Assembly: GCA_027486935.1 (NCBI GenBank)
Contig: JAIXOF010000016.1
Location: 1 to 62,131 of the forward strand
From: Cyanobium sp. C1_MAG_00004
GTDB lineage: Bacteria; Cyanobacteriota; Cyanobacteriia; PCC-6307; Cyanobiaceae
Direction: 5' to 3'
Length of the DNA stretch: 62,131 bases
Shown here: positions 35,199-44,472 of the stretch, in pieces
Layout of the letters: the number at the start of each line of letters is the position of its first letter
Numbering within the stretch: the stretch's first letter is position 1
Translations under genes and position numbers: made by a program
The notes under the pieces: model-generated
What the model was told of the DNA's origin: nothing
What the model saw: only the letters and a program-made list of their open reading frames with translations
Databases searched by the model: none

Positions 35199-36548
35199 TC
35201 AGCTGGGCCCCTGCCAGTTGTCGCGCACCAACTGGCGCGCCCGGCCCAGGGCCAAACTGCCGCTGGGCACATCCTTGGTGAGGGTGGAGCCTGCCCCCAC
35301 GGTCACCCCCTCGCCCAGGGTGATCGGCGCCACGAGCACGCTGTTGGCACCGGTCTTGCTGCCAGAGCCGATCACGGTGCGGTGTTTGCGCACGCCGTCG
35401 TAGTTGGCGGTGATGGTGCCGGCGCCCACGTTGACGCCGGTGCCCAGGTCGGCATCGCCGATGTAGCTGAGGTGGTTGACCTTGCTGCCGGTGCCGATGT
35501 TGCTGTTCTTGATCTCGACAAAGTTGCCGACGCGGCAATCGCTCTCCAGCACAGTGCCGGGGCGCAATTGGGCAAACGGGCCGATGGCACAGCCCGAGGC
35601 GACCGTGGCTTCGCGCACCACCGAATGGACGATCTCGACGCGATCGCCGATCGTGGCGCTATCGAGCAGGCAGCCGGGGCCGATACGGCAACCCTCGCCC
35701 ACCACGGTGTTGCCCCTGAAATGGCACTGGGGCTCGACCACCACATCGCGGCCCAAGCGGGTGCCCTCGCTCAGGGTGCAGCTGCCGGGGTCGATGAAGC
35801 TGACCCCCTCGCGCATCCAGTGCTCGCGCAGGCGCTGCTGCAGCACCGCCTCGCACTGGGCCAGCTGCAGCCGGTCATTGATGCCGTTGATCTCATCGGC
35901 ATCGGCCACCTGCACATGCATGGCCGGGCTCAACAGGGCCACCGTGTCGGTCAGATAGAGCTCGCCCTGGTCGTTGTCGGTGGTGAGATCGGGCAGCACC
36001 GCCGCCAGCTTGGCCCAGTTGAAGCAGTAGATGCCGGCGTTGATCAGGTCGACGCGCCGCTGTTCGTCGTTGCAGTCGCGGTGCTCGACGATGGCGCTGA
36101 CCTCACCGGCGGCGTTGGCCATGACGCGGCCGTAGCCCGTGGGATCGGCCAGGCGGGCGGTGAGCAATGTCACGGCCGCGCCACTGGCCCGGTGGCGACT
36201 GAGCAACTGCTCCAGCGTCTCGGGCCGCAGCAGGGGCACATCACCGTTGAGCACCAGCAGGTCGCCTTCAAAGCCCGCCAATGGAGCCAGCAGCTGCTGC
36301 ACCGCGTGACCCGTGCCCAGCTGGGGCTGCTGCAGCACAAATTCAAGGCCGCCTGCGCCCTCAAGCGTGGTGCGCACCCGATCGGCCTGGTGGCCCACGA
36401 TCAACAGGCGCCGCTGCGGGGCCAGCCCCGCGCAGCTGCTGAGCACCCGCTCGACCAGGGTGGCGCCCGCCAGGGGCTGCAGCACCTTGGGCAGGTCGCT
36501 CTTCATGCGAGTGCCCTTCCCGGCGGCCAACACGGCAACGGCGAGCAT
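35199..36548 (-). CDS. glmU: GlmU, UDP-GlcNAc pyrophosphorylase/acetyltransferase
   Basis: 449 residues from the ATG at 36548; a TTG at 36563 would add five. N-terminal nucleotidyltransferase ([18 protein letters not shown]) makes UDP-GlcNAc from GlcNAc-1-P. From about 250 the left-handed beta-helix of hexapeptide repeats supplies glucosamine-1-P acetyltransferase activity ([20 protein letters not shown] with the catalytic His, [13 protein letters not shown]). Supplies peptidoglycan precursor; converges on murF. Upstream is the toxin-antitoxin module, divergent. Confidence 0.96.
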   Translation of the reverse strand: MLAVAVLAAGKGTRMKSDLPKVLQPLAGATLVERVLSSCAGLAPQRRLLIVGHQADRVRTTLEGAGGLEFVLQQPQLGTGHAVQQLLAPLAGFEGDLLVLNGDVPLLRPETLEQLLSRHRASGAAVTLLTARLADPTGYGRVMANAAGEVSAIVEHRDCNDEQRRVDLINAGIYCFNWAKLAAVLPDLTTDNDQGELYLTDTVALLSPAMHVQVADADEINGINDRLQLAQCEAVLQQRLREHWMREGVSFIDPGSCTLSEGTRLGRDVVVEPQCHFRGNTVVGEGCRIGPGCLLDSATIGDRVEIVHSVVREATVASGCAIGPFAQLRPGTVLESDCRVGNFVEIKNSNIGTGSKVNHLSYIGDADLGTGVNVGAGTITANYDGVRKHRTVIGSGSKTGANSVLVAPITLGEGVTVGAGSTLTKDVPSGSLALGRARQLVRDNWQGPS

Positions 36549-36625
36549 CAACAGGACGGGCAACTGGGGCGGAATCTAGTTGGCGCGCACGGCAGCTCCC
36601 TGACGGGGGAGGTGCATCAGCAGAC

Positions 36626-36650
36626 AACCAAAATGGTTGCATAATGGTTG
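36626..36650 (+). promoter_or_regulatory. Putative operator/promoter of the toxin-antitoxin module
   Basis: AACCA (36626-36630) and TGGTT (36634-36638) form an inverted repeat, and AATGGTTG occurs twice, at 36632-36639 and 36643-36650, with an 11-bp period. CATAAT (36640-36645) resembles a -10 box. Ribbon-helix-helix antitoxins usually bind repeats like these and repress their own operon. Confidence 0.5.
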
Positions 36651-36674
36651 ATCCCCATGGCAGTGGTCGCCACC

Positions 36675-36920
36675 ATGGCCAAAACCATCACCCTCAAAAA
36701 CCTTCCCGATGACCTGCATGCGCGACTGCGCGCTGCCGCAAAACAGCACCGCCGCAGCCTCAACAGCGAGGTGATCGTCTGTCTGGAGGCTGGGTTGGCG
36801 ACTGCATCCATCTCTACCGACGAACGGCTGCTGGCGATTCGAGCCCTGCGAGGCACCCTGCCAATCACGACCGTTGAAGCCGCCGAGATCGATGCAATGA
36901 AGCGTGAAGGCCGGCCGTGA
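36675..36920 (+). CDS. FitA-like ribbon-helix-helix antitoxin
   Basis: 81 residues from the ATG at 36675; an upstream ATG at 36648 also is in frame. The start MAKTITLKNLPDDLHARL, followed by AAKQHRRSLNSEVI, is the Arc/FitA ribbon-helix-helix DNA-binding fold with the N-S-E turn. The C-terminal part (about 45-81) would wrap the PIN toxin. It binds and neutralises the toxin and represses the operon. The stop overlaps the toxin start (GTGA). The module sits between two housekeeping genes of opposite strand, typical of an inserted islet. Confidence 0.85.
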   Translation: MAKTITLKNLPDDLHARLRAAAKQHRRSLNSEVIVCLEAGLATASISTDERLLAIRALRGTLPITTVEAAEIDAMKREGRP

Positions 36921-37306
36921 TCGTGGTGGACACCAACGTGGTCGCCTATCTGCTGCTCCCCGGCCCCCAGACAAGCCAGGCAGAAGCACTGCTGCACGCG
37001 CACCCCGAATGGGCCGCGCCGCCCCTGTGGCGCAGCGAATGGCGCAATGTCCTCTGTGGCTATCTGCGTCGTGGGCTCCTGGATCTTCAGCAGGTGCTGG
37101 CCCTGCAGCACCAAGCCGAAACGCTGGTGATCCACCACGAAGAGGCCGTTGACTCCGAGGCCGTGCTGCACCTGGCAGCCAGCAGTGGATGCAGCGCCTA
37201 CGACTGTGAATTTGTTGCAGCCGCCAGCCAGCTTGCGGTGCCCTTGTTCACGGCTGATCGTGCGCTTCTCAAGGCCTTTCCGGATCTGAGCCAACCGTTT
37301 GCTTAA
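36917..37306 (+). CDS. PIN-domain (VapC-type) toxin
   Basis: 129 residues from a GTG that overlaps the antitoxin stop. PIN nuclease signature: IVVDTNVVAYLL with the first Asp at 5, a central Glu in RSEWRNV, AYDCEFVAAA with an Asp near 95, and LFTADRALL with a fourth acid. These bind Mg/Mn for RNA cleavage, commonly of tRNA or rRNA in VapC relatives. Length is standard. Forms a toxin-antitoxin pair with the preceding gene. The target is not predictable. Confidence 0.87.
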   Translation: MIVVDTNVVAYLLLPGPQTSQAEALLHAHPEWAAPPLWRSEWRNVLCGYLRRGLLDLQQVLALQHQAETLVIHHEEAVDSEAVLHLAASSGCSAYDCEFVAAASQLAVPLFTADRALLKAFPDLSQPFA

Positions 37307-37318
37307 TCCAACCCCCAC

Positions 37319-37500
37319 CGCCGCCGCCAGGCGCTGGTGGACTGCCACCACCACGGTGCTGCCGGAGGCAAAGCGGGCCAGCTGGGCCGGGCCCACAAAG
37401 GTGCTGCGGGCCTCGGCCAGCCCCCAGCGGCGCCACTGTGAAAGGCCTCACCAAAGCGGCTGCCGCAGGGTGAACCTGCCGTCGCCGGTGATGTAGGGGG
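37319..37500 (-). pseudogene. Possible coding remnant between toxin gene and aroA
   Basis: On the minus strand one frame reads PYITGDGRFTLRQPLW, a stop (TGA), then GLSQWRRWGLAEARSTFVG and QLARFASGSTVVVAVHQRLA, running into the toxin gene end. Composition and codon look are like real protein, but there is no start, an internal stop and no end. I read it as the decayed tail of a gene, perhaps interrupted by the toxin-antitoxin insertion. No family recognised. It may also be a chance open stretch in GC-rich DNA. Confidence 0.35.
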
Positions 37501-37506
37501 CTGAGC

Positions 37507-38832
37507 TCAGCCCCGCAGCCGGGCCAGGTCCTGCCAGAACTCGGGGTACGACACCGCCGCCGCCTCGGGGCGATGCAGGGTGGTGCTGCCACTGGCCACC
37601 AGCGACGCCACCGCCAGGCTCATGGCCACCCGGTGGTCGGTCTCGCTGTCGACCGTGGCGCCGTGCAGGGGCGTGGATCCGGTGATGGTCATGCCGTCGT
37701 CGAACTCGTCGATGCGGGCGCCCATGGCCCCCAGCTGGCGGGCCATGACGGCCAGGCGGTCGGTCTCTTTGACCCGCAGCTCTTCGGCGCCGGTGATGCG
37801 GCTGACGCCTTCGGCGCAGCAGGCCGCCACCGCCAGCACCGGAATCTCGTCGACCAGCCGGGGCATGATCGCCGCGCCGATCTCAAAGGCCTTAAGGGGC
37901 CCGTGGCTGACCTTCAAGTCGCCCACCGGCTCGCCGGCCACATCGCGCTGGTTGACGATGGTGATGGGGGCGCCCATCTGCTCGAGCACCTCGAGGATGC
38001 CGGTGCGGCTGGGGTTCAGGCCCACGTTTTCAACGGTGAGGGCGGCGCCGGGGGTGATGGCACCGGCCACCAGCCAGAAGGCGGCGCTGCTGATGTCGCC
38101 GGGCACGATCACCTGCTGACCGCGCAACGTGTTGCCGGGCGTCAGGGTGACGGTGGTGTTGCCCTCGCCGCCCACCACCAGATCGGCCCCAAAGGCCCGC
38201 AACATGCGCTCGCTGTGATCACGGCTTTGCACCGGTTCGATCACGGTGGTGGGGCCGTTGGCGGTGAGCGCCGCCAGCAGGATGGCGCTCTTGACCTGGG
38301 CCGAGGCCACCGGCGTGCGGATCGTGGTGCCCACCAGCGCCTGGCCCTGCACCGCCAGCGGGGCAAAGTTGCCCTCTTTGCGGCCGTGGATCACCGCCCC
38401 CATCTGGGCCAGGGGCGCGCCCACCCGGCGCATCGGCCGGCCCCGCAGCGAACCGTCGCCGGTCAGCACAAAGTGGCGCCCCACCCGGCCCGCCAGCAGG
38501 CCGAGCATGAGGCGCATGGTCGTGCCCGAGTTGCCGCAATCGAGCACATCGCCCGGCTCGGCAAAACCATCGAGCCCCACCCCCTGCACCGTCACCGGCT
38601 CGCCGGCGCGGATCTCTGAGACCGTCACCCCCATGGCCCGCAGGCAGGCGGCGGTGCTGAGGGGGTCTTCGGCAGGCAGCAGGCCCTCGATGCGCGTCTC
38701 GCCCTCGGCGATGGCGCCGAACAGCAGCGCCCGGTGCGAGATCGACTTGTCGCCCGGCACCCGCACCGTGCCCCCCAGGCTGCCGCCACCGGGCAGGGTC
38801 ACAGGGCCTGGGCTTGCGGCGGTCTCAGACAA
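37507..38832 (-). CDS. aroA: EPSP synthase (5-enolpyruvylshikimate-3-phosphate synthase)
   Basis: 441 residues from a TTG at 38832; no ATG fits and the frame upstream runs into thi[19 protein letters not shown] holds the first active-site Lys, [15 protein letters not shown] is the PEP/phosphate loop, and [13 protein letters not shown] the C-terminal site. The enzyme joins shikimate-3-P with PEP in the aromatic pathway. The Gly in LLAG/CGNSGT follows the class II-type (glyphosate-tolerant-like) consensus more than the E. coli one, but I do not assert the class. Last gene of the ubiD-Rrf2-thiD-aroA run, 26 nt after thiD. Confidence 0.95.
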   Translation of the reverse strand: MSETAASPGPVTLPGGGSLGGTVRVPGDKSISHRALLFGAIAEGETRIEGLLPAEDPLSTAACLRAMGVTVSEIRAGEPVTVQGVGLDGFAEPGDVLDCGNSGTTMRLMLGLLAGRVGRHFVLTGDGSLRGRPMRRVGAPLAQMGAVIHGRKEGNFAPLAVQGQALVGTTIRTPVASAQVKSAILLAALTANGPTTVIEPVQSRDHSERMLRAFGADLVVGGEGNTTVTLTPGNTLRGQQVIVPGDISSAAFWLVAGAITPGAALTVENVGLNPSRTGILEVLEQMGAPITIVNQRDVAGEPVGDLKVSHGPLKAFEIGAAIMPRLVDEIPVLAVAACCAEGVSRITGAEELRVKETDRLAVMARQLGAMGARIDEFDDGMTITGSTPLHGATVDSETDHRVAMSLAVASLVASGSTTLHRPEAAAVSYPEFWQDLARLRG

Positions 38833-38858
38833 GGGGAATCGGTGCCATTGGGGCGATC

Positions 38859-39653
38859 CTATGGAGCCCCATCGGCGTGCCAGTGGCACAGCGGCCCCTG
38901 ACCGGCGCCGATCGCCAGGGAGGCGCGCAGTCCGCCCTCCACGTAGCGCTTGGCCTGCTGGACAGCGTCGGCCAGGGCCAGGCCGCGGGCGCGATAGGCC
39001 GTGATCGCCGCCCCCAGGGTGCAGCCGCTGCCATGGGTGTGGGGGGTGTCGATCGCGGCATGGGCGAGCCACTGGCCCAGGCCCTCGCGGCCCAGCAGGT
39101 AATCGCGCCCCCGCAACGCCGGCAAACCGCCGCCCTTGATCAGCACCGCAGCCGAGCCCAGCTCGAGCAGCCGCGTCGCCGCCCGCTCCACATCGGCTGG
39201 GGTCTCGATGGCCACACCGCTGAGCAGCCGGGCCTCGTGAAGGTTGGGGGTGAGCAGCTCAGCCAGGGGCAGCAGCAGCCGGTAGGCCGCGATCGCGTCG
39301 GGTTCCAGCAGCACCGCCCCGGCGCGCGACACCATCACCGGATCGATCAGCCGCGGCAGCATCAGCGGCGCCAGGGCGGCGGCGGTGGCCTCGATCAACG
39401 CGGCGTTGAGCAGCATGCCGGTCTTGAGCGCCCCCACCGGCAGATCGCTGGTCACCGCCTCGATCTGGGCCAACAGCGCAGCCGGCGGCAACGCGTCGAC
39501 CCGGCTGACGCCCAAGGTGTTCTGGGCCGTGACGCAGCTGATGGCACTGCAGCCATGCACCTGCAGGGCCATGAACGTCTTGAGGTCGGCCTGAATGCCG
39601 GCGCCGCCGCCGGAATCGCTGCCGCCGATGGTGAGGGCGATGGCTGGGGTCAT
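38859..39653 (-). CDS. thiD: Hydroxymethylpyrimidine (phosphate) kinase
   Basis: 264 residues. Ribokinase-fold kinase: [20 protein letters not shown] at the N terminus binds the pyrimidine, KTGML and LIDPVMVS follow, VLIKGGG and the C-terminal [13 protein letters not shown] anion hole with catalytic Asp/Cys region close the fold. Phosphorylates HMP and HMP-P for thiamine synthesis. Lies 8 nt after the Rrf2 gene and 26 nt before aroA on the same strand. I see no TPP riboswitch in front of it, as expected for an internal operon gene. Confidence 0.94.
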   Translation of the reverse strand: MTPAIALTIGGSDSGGGAGIQADLKTFMALQVHGCSAISCVTAQNTLGVSRVDALPPAALLAQIEAVTSDLPVGALKTGMLLNAALIEATAAALAPLMLPRLIDPVMVSRAGAVLLEPDAIAAYRLLLPLAELLTPNLHEARLLSGVAIETPADVERAATRLLELGSAAVLIKGGGLPALRGRDYLLGREGLGQWLAHAAIDTPHTHGSGCTLGAAITAYRARGLALADAVQQAKRYVEGGLRASLAIGAGQGPLCHWHADGAP

Positions 39654-39661
39654 GCTGCTGT

Positions 39662-40126
39662 CTAGCCCAACAGCAGGCCGCCCAGCTCGTCGCGGCTGGC
39701 CTCGGCGCTGCGCAGGTCAAACAGCAGATCCTCGAGGCTCAGCTCTGCGAGGGCTTTCTGCCGGGCCCGCTCGAGCCGCCGCTCCAGGGCAGCGGTCACC
39801 TGGTCGGCAGCCGAAGCCTGTGGTTCAGCCCCGTCGTCGCGGTGGGCCTGGAGCCCAGGGGCGCCAGGCCCGACGGATTCACCCAGACCCGCCAGCACCG
39901 ATGCCAGTGCAATCTCGCGGGCGGGGCGCGCCAGCCGGTAGCCCCCCAGACGCCCCCGTCTGGCCGTCAGCAGCCCGGCGCGGCGCAGCCGCAGCAGCAG
40001 CTGCTCCAGAAAGGGCTCCGGCAACTCCTGCTCGCGGGCCAGCTGGTGGGTCGACTGCCAGGCCTGCGGCTCGGACGCCAGCACCAGCAGGGCCTTGAGG
40101 GCGTGGCTGGCCTGCCGGCTCAGCAC
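39662..40126 (-). CDS. Rrf2-type winged-helix regulator lacking Fe-S cysteines
   Basis: 154 residues from a GTG at 40126. LSRQASHALKALLVLA, the Q-L-A recognition region (STHQLAREQELPEPFLEQLL) and GGYRLARPAREIALASVL match the Rrf2/IscR winged helix and wing. The three cysteines that hold the cluster in IscR are absent; the region is VGPGAPGLQAHRDDGAEPQ. The C-terminal helix (about 110-154) is charged. It overlaps ubiD by 7 nt and precedes thiD by 8 nt. It probably binds DNA but must sense something other than an Fe-S cluster, or nothing. Confidence 0.8.
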   Translation of the reverse strand: MLSRQASHALKALLVLASEPQAWQSTHQLAREQELPEPFLEQLLLRLRRAGLLTARRGRLGGYRLARPAREIALASVLAGLGESVGPGAPGLQAHRDDGAEPQASAADQVTAALERRLERARQKALAELSLEDLLFDLRSAEASRDELGGLLLG

Positions 40127-41685
40127 TGCCCCGCCAGCCGCTCGAGCACGTGCTCGAGGGTGTACCCGAACAGGGCCGGATCGGGTGCGCTGGTGCCGAT
40201 GTCGGCCAGGCCCAGTTCGTCCCAACGCCCGTCGAGGCGGGCCTCGAGCTCGGCTGGGAGCCGCAGGGGTTCGCCCCAGGGGTGGCGTTTTTCGGGGCCG
40301 ATCTTGGTGGTGGCGTCGATCGCCAGGCGGCCCCCCAGGCCCAGGCGCTCGCTGGCGAAATCGAGGGTGTCAAAGGGGGTGTCATCGAGCACGAACAGGT
40401 CGCGCTGGGGGTCCACCTGGGCGCTGATCGCCCAGATCACCTGGCGGGGATCGCGAATGTTGATCGCCTTGTCGACCACCACCACAAACTTGGTGTAAGT
40501 GAACTGGGGCAGGGCGCTCCAGAACGCCATCGCGGCGCGGCGGGCCTGACCGGGGTAGGCCTTGTCGATGGCGATCACGGCCAGCTTGTAGCTGAGCCCC
40601 TCCATCGGCAAGAAGAAATCGACGATCTCAGGAATCTGCTGGCGCAGGATCGGCGTGTAGATGCGGTTGAGCGCGATTGCCAGCATCGCGTCCTCTTTGG
40701 GGGGCCGGCCGCTGAATGTCGTGAAGTAGATGGGATCGCGCCGCTGGGTGACGCAGTGGAAGCGCACCAGTGGCGAGTCCTCAACCCCGCCGTAGAAGCC
40801 CATGTGGTCACCGAAGGGGCCATCGGCCAGCTCTTCGCCCGGGGTGATCGTGCCCTCGAGCACCACCTCGCTGTGGCTGGGCACCTCGAGGTTGACGGTC
40901 TTGCATTTGGCCAGCCGCACCCCCTCGCCGGCATAGAGGCCCGCGAACAGCCACTCGCTGAGCTGCACCGGGATCGGAGTGGCCGCCGCCAGCACCAACA
41001 GGGGATGCACGCCGATGGCGATGGCGATCTCGAGCTTCTTGCCCAGGGCCGCCGCCTTGCGCAGGTGCCGGGCCCCGCCGCGCACGCTCAGCCAATGCAC
41101 GGTCATGGTGTTGATCGACTGCTGCTGCAGCCGGTACACACCGACGTTGGGGGTGCCGGTCTCGGGGTCCTTGGTGATCACCAGCCCCAGGGTGATGATC
41201 CGGCCGCCGTCACCGGACCAGGGGCGCAACAGTGGCAAGGCATCCAGGTTGACCTGCTCGCCCTTGAACACCTGCCGATGGCAGGGGGGCGTCAGATCAA
41301 GATCGGGGCGGGCCTTGAGCACATCGAGCAACACCGAGCCAAAGCGCACCGCCTCCCGGGCGCCCTTGGGGGGGCGGGGCTGCTGCAGCAGCGCCAGGCG
41401 TTCGCCCAGGGACTCGAGCTCTTCGGGGGTCTCCATGCCCAGGCTCCAGAGCACCCGCTCCTGGGTGCCCAGCAGGTTGATCGCCACCGGCATCGCGCTG
41501 CCGATGACGTTCTCGAACAGCAGGGCCGGCCCGCCCGCCGCCAGCACCCGGTCGGCGATCGCCGCCAGCTCGAGATCGGGATCGACCGGTGCGGTGATGC
41601 GGCGCAGTTGGCCGCGGTCCTCGAGCAGCTGCAGAAAGCCGCGTAGGTCGCGCCGTGATGCCTTGCTCAGATCGGTGGACACCAT
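40120..41685 (-). CDS. UbiD-family prenylated-FMN decarboxylase
   Basis: 521 residues from the ATG at 41685. DLRGFLQLLEDRGQL at the start, the conserved GPFGDHMGFYGGVEDSP and FTTFSGRPPKEDAML segments and FVVVVDKAINIRDPRQVIWA are UbiD hallmarks; the E-x-x-R-D acid/base region should lie in the middle. These enzymes decarboxylate aromatic or alpha,beta-unsaturated acids with prenylated FMN. In cyanobacteria a UbiD is linked to plastoquinone, but the substrate here is inferred. First gene of the run with Rrf2, thiD and aroA. Confidence 0.9.
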   Translation of the reverse strand: MVSTDLSKASRRDLRGFLQLLEDRGQLRRITAPVDPDLELAAIADRVLAAGGPALLFENVIGSAMPVAINLLGTQERVLWSLGMETPEELESLGERLALLQQPRPPKGAREAVRFGSVLLDVLKARPDLDLTPPCHRQVFKGEQVNLDALPLLRPWSGDGGRIITLGLVITKDPETGTPNVGVYRLQQQSINTMTVHWLSVRGGARHLRKAAALGKKLEIAIAIGVHPLLVLAAATPIPVQLSEWLFAGLYAGEGVRLAKCKTVNLEVPSHSEVVLEGTITPGEELADGPFGDHMGFYGGVEDSPLVRFHCVTQRRDPIYFTTFSGRPPKEDAMLAIALNRIYTPILRQQIPEIVDFFLPMEGLSYKLAVIAIDKAYPGQARRAAMAFWSALPQFTYTKFVVVVDKAINIRDPRQVIWAISAQVDPQRDLFVLDDTPFDTLDFASERLGLGGRLAIDATTKIGPEKRHPWGEPLRLPAELEARLDGRWDELGLADIGTSAPDPALFGYTLEHVLERLAGQC

Positions 41686-41740
41686 CGGCCATGGCTTGCG
41701 GTGCTTACTGTGACGCACCTGCCGCAGCGGCTGCGACGCG

Positions 41741-42496
41741 ATGCTGATCTCCTATTTCCATACCTCTGAAGCGGTGCCGCAGGTGCTGCCGGTGGCCGAA
41801 GGCGGCCCCGACGCAGCCGTGGTGATCGACGTGCTGCGGGCCACCACCACGATCGCCTGGGCCCTGGAGAACGGCGCCGAAGCGATCCAGGCCTTTGCCG
41901 ACCTGGGTGAGCTTGATACCGCCGCGGCCGCCTGGCCTGAGGCCCAGCGGCTGCGGGCCGGCGAGCGGGGCGGCAAGCGCGTCGACGGCTACGACCTGGG
42001 CAACTCGCCCCTGGCGGTGACGCCCGAGGTGGTGGGCGGCAAGCGCATCTTCATGAGCACCACCAACGGCACCCGCTCGCTGGCGGCCGTGCGGGACGTG
42101 CCACTGCTGATGACCGCCTGCCTGCCCAACCGCATGGCCGTGGCCAGGCGCCTGATGCAGCAGGGCTGCCAGCGGGTGTGGGTCGTCGGCAGCGGCTGGG
42201 AGGGGGATTACTCACTCGAAGACAGCCTGGCCGCCGGGGCGGTTGCCTCGGCCGCCACCGAGCTGGCGGTGGCGCCCCATGTGGGCGTGCGCTTCGGCAA
42301 CGACGAAATGCTGGCCGCCCTGGCCCTGTGGCAGCAGTGGCACCACGACACCGAGACCTGCCTGCGGGCCGCCAGCCACGGCCAGCGCCTGATCGGCATC
42401 GGCAACCACGACGCCGACTTTGCCTGCTGCGCCGCCGTCGACAGCCTGCAGATCGTGCCGCTGCAGGCTGAGCCTGGGGTGCTGCGTCAGAGCTGA
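41741..42496 (+). CDS. ComB-like 2-phosphosulfolactate phosphatase
   Basis: 251 residues. [38 protein letters not shown] and a C-terminal [16 protein letters not shown] are the ComB family pattern. In methanogens ComB removes phosphate from phosphosulfolactate; cyanobacteria keep a ComB-like protein without the rest of the coenzyme M pathway, so the actual substrate is open. Divergent from ubiD. The nitrilase gene follows after 43 nt. Confidence 0.85.
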   Translation: MLISYFHTSEAVPQVLPVAEGGPDAAVVIDVLRATTTIAWALENGAEAIQAFADLGELDTAAAAWPEAQRLRAGERGGKRVDGYDLGNSPLAVTPEVVGGKRIFMSTTNGTRSLAAVRDVPLLMTACLPNRMAVARRLMQQGCQRVWVVGSGWEGDYSLEDSLAAGAVASAATELAVAPHVGVRFGNDEMLAALALWQQWHHDTETCLRAASHGQRLIGIGNHDADFACCAAVDSLQIVPLQAEPGVLRQS

Positions 42497-42539
42497 GCAC
42501 GTCTTCTACAGTTCGGCCCAATACCAATCAGGAGGGGTG

Positions 42540-43358
42540 GTGAGCAGTTTTCTGGCCGCTGCCGTGCAGCTCACCAGCACTCCGGATCCGGACGCCAACC
42601 TCGCCGCCGCCGAAGAACAGATCGAGCTGGCCGCGCGCCGGGGCGCCGAACTGGTGGGCCTGCCCGAGAACTTCGCGTTCATGGGCGACGACCAGCAGCG
42701 GCTGCAACTGGCGCCCGAGCTGGCCGAGCGCTGCAGCCGTTTTCTGGTGACCATGGCGCGGCGCTATCAGGTCACGTTGCTGGGGGGCGGCTTCCCGGTG
42801 CCGGCGGCCGAGGGCGCCACCTTCAACCGGGCCGAACTGGTCAACCATGAAGGCCAGGTCCTGGCCCGCTACGACAAGATCCACCTGTTCGACGTCGACC
42901 TGCCCGACGGCCACACCTACCGCGAGTCGGCCACCGTGCAACCGGGTTCCGAACTGCCGCCGGTGGTCGAGGTGCCGGGATTGGGACGCATCGGCCTGTC
43001 GATCTGTTACGACGTGCGCTTTCCCGAGCTCTACCGCCATCTGGCGGCCCAGGGCGCCGATGTGCTGATGGTGCCGGCCGCCTTTACGGCCTTCACCGGC
43101 AAGGACCACTGGCAAGTGTTGCTGCAGGCCCGGGCGATCGAAAACACCGCCTACGTGGTGGCCCCCGCCCAGACCGGGGTCAACCATGGCCGCCGCCAGA
43201 CCCATGGCCATGCCCTGGTGATCGATCCCTGGGGCACCGTTCTGGCCGATGCCGGTGTTGCCCCGGGGTTGGCCGTGGCGCCCATGGACCCCGACCACGG
43301 GCAGCGGGTGCGGGCCCAGATGCCCAGCCTCAGGCACCGCCGTCCGGGGCTGTTCTGA
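42540..43358 (+). CDS. Nitrilase/omega-amidase family hydrolase
   Basis: 272 residues from a GTG with AGGAGG just upstream (42530-42535). The Glu-Lys-Cys triad is readable: [24 protein letters not shown] and [29 protein letters not shown] is typical of Nit1/Nit2-type enzymes that act on omega-amides or deaminated glutathione. Cytoplasmic. The amidase gene begins 13 nt after its stop. The overlapping frame that continues from comB is not the start. Confidence 0.9.
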   Translation: MSSFLAAAVQLTSTPDPDANLAAAEEQIELAARRGAELVGLPENFAFMGDDQQRLQLAPELAERCSRFLVTMARRYQVTLLGGGFPVPAAEGATFNRAELVNHEGQVLARYDKIHLFDVDLPDGHTYRESATVQPGSELPPVVEVPGLGRIGLSICYDVRFPELYRHLAAQGADVLMVPAAFTAFTGKDHWQVLLQARAIENTAYVVAPAQTGVNHGRRQTHGHALVIDPWGTVLADAGVAPGLAVAPMDPDHGQRVRAQMPSLRHRRPGLF

Positions 43359-43371
43359 GCCGTTGGCTGAG

Positions 43372-44472
43372 GTGCGCCTGCCGGTCCTGCTGCGCCGCAG
43401 CCTGACGGGTTGCCTGGCCGCCCTGACGCTGCTGGCCGCCCAGGCCGTTGATGCCGCCGGATCGAGCCTGGGCGCCTGGCGCCTGAACCGCAGTGGCGTG
43501 CTCGAGCTGCGCACCAGCCCTGATGCCGTGCTCAAGGCCTACTTCGAAGCCGGCACCCCCGGCCGGGGGGCGCGGCTGTGGATCGACCTGGTCGGTGCCC
43601 CCAGCCGCAGCCGCAGCCTGGGCGGCAGCGGCCCGGTTCGTCAGGTGCGCATCGGTCGCCCCGATGGCCAGACCACACGCCTGGTGCTCGAGTTTCAACC
43701 GGGCATCGAACTGGATCCCGCCGAGCTCAGGCTGGTGGGCACAGCGCGCGATCGCTGGCGTCTCGATCTGCGCGGCCTGCCGACAGGCGGCCTGGTGGCC
43801 CTGGGCGAGGGGGACCTGGAGGGTCAGAGCACGGCCCTGGCCCCCCAGACCCCGTTCCCGACCTCCGGCCAACCCCTGTCGGCCGACGGGCTGCCGGTGG
43901 TGCCACGGGATCGGTTCAAGGTGGTCATCGATCCCGGCCACGGGGGACCCGACCCGGGCGCTGTCGGCATCGGCGGTCTGCGCGAGACCGATGTGGTTCT
44001 GGATGTCTCGCTGCAACTGGCGCGGCTGCTGCAGGCCCGCGGTGTGCAGGTGCTGATGACCCGCACCAGTGAGGTGGACGTGGACCTGCCGCCGCGGGTG
44101 TCCCTGGCCAACAACAGCGGTGCTGATGTCTTTGTCAGCCTGCATGCCAACGCCCTGAGCATGGGCAGGCCCGATGTCAACGGCATCGAGACCTTTTACT
44201 TTGCCGGCGCGGGCACCAGTGAGCGCTCCAGGTTGCTGGCTGGATCGCTGCAACAGCAGATGATGGCCATCTCGGCGGGCACGCCCGATCGGGGGGTGCG
44301 CACCGCCCGGTTCTTTGTCATTCGCCGCACCACCATGCCCTCATCGCTGGTCGAAATGGGCTTTGTCACCGGACGGGTCGATGCCTCCCGGCTGGCCGAC
44401 CCCGACTACCGCCGGCGCATGGCTCTAGCCCTGGCGGCAGGGATTCTCGACTACCTGAGGGTGGGCGCATGA
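43372..44472 (+). CDS. N-acetylmuramoyl-L-alanine amidase with AMIN-like N terminus
   Basis: 366 residues from the GTG at 43372; a TTG at 43363 is possible. A signal (LLRRSLTGCLAALTLLAAQAV) is followed by an AMIN-type beta domain (about 35-160; GVLELRTSP, RLVLEFQPGIELDP). The amidase_3 domain has all zinc/catalytic motifs: VVIDPGHGGPDPGA, RETDVVLDVSL, SLHANALS and the late SSLVEMGFV Glu. It cleaves the amide between MurNAc and L-Ala during cell separation. Overlaps murI by ATGA, so the two are translationally coupled. Confidence 0.93.
   Translation: MRLPVLLRRSLTGCLAALTLLAAQAVDAAGSSLGAWRLNRSGVLELRTSPDAVLKAYFEAGTPGRGARLWIDLVGAPSRSRSLGGSGPVRQVRIGRPDGQTTRLVLEFQPGIELDPAELRLVGTARDRWRLDLRGLPTGGLVALGEGDLEGQSTALAPQTPFPTSGQPLSADGLPVVPRDRFKVVIDPGHGGPDPGAVGIGGLRETDVVLDVSLQLARLLQARGVQVLMTRTSEVDVDLPPRVSLANNSGADVFVSLHANALSMGRPDVNGIETFYFAGAGTSERSRLLAGSLQQQMMAISAGTPDRGVRTARFFVIRRTTMPSSLVEMGFVTGRVDASRLADPDYRRRMALALAAGILDYLRVGA

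Noticed and set aside
39653-39662. TPP riboswitch in front of thiD
   Set aside because: Only 8 nt separate the Rrf2 stop from thiD, which leaves no room for the riboswitch, and no THI-box-like sequence is seen upstream.
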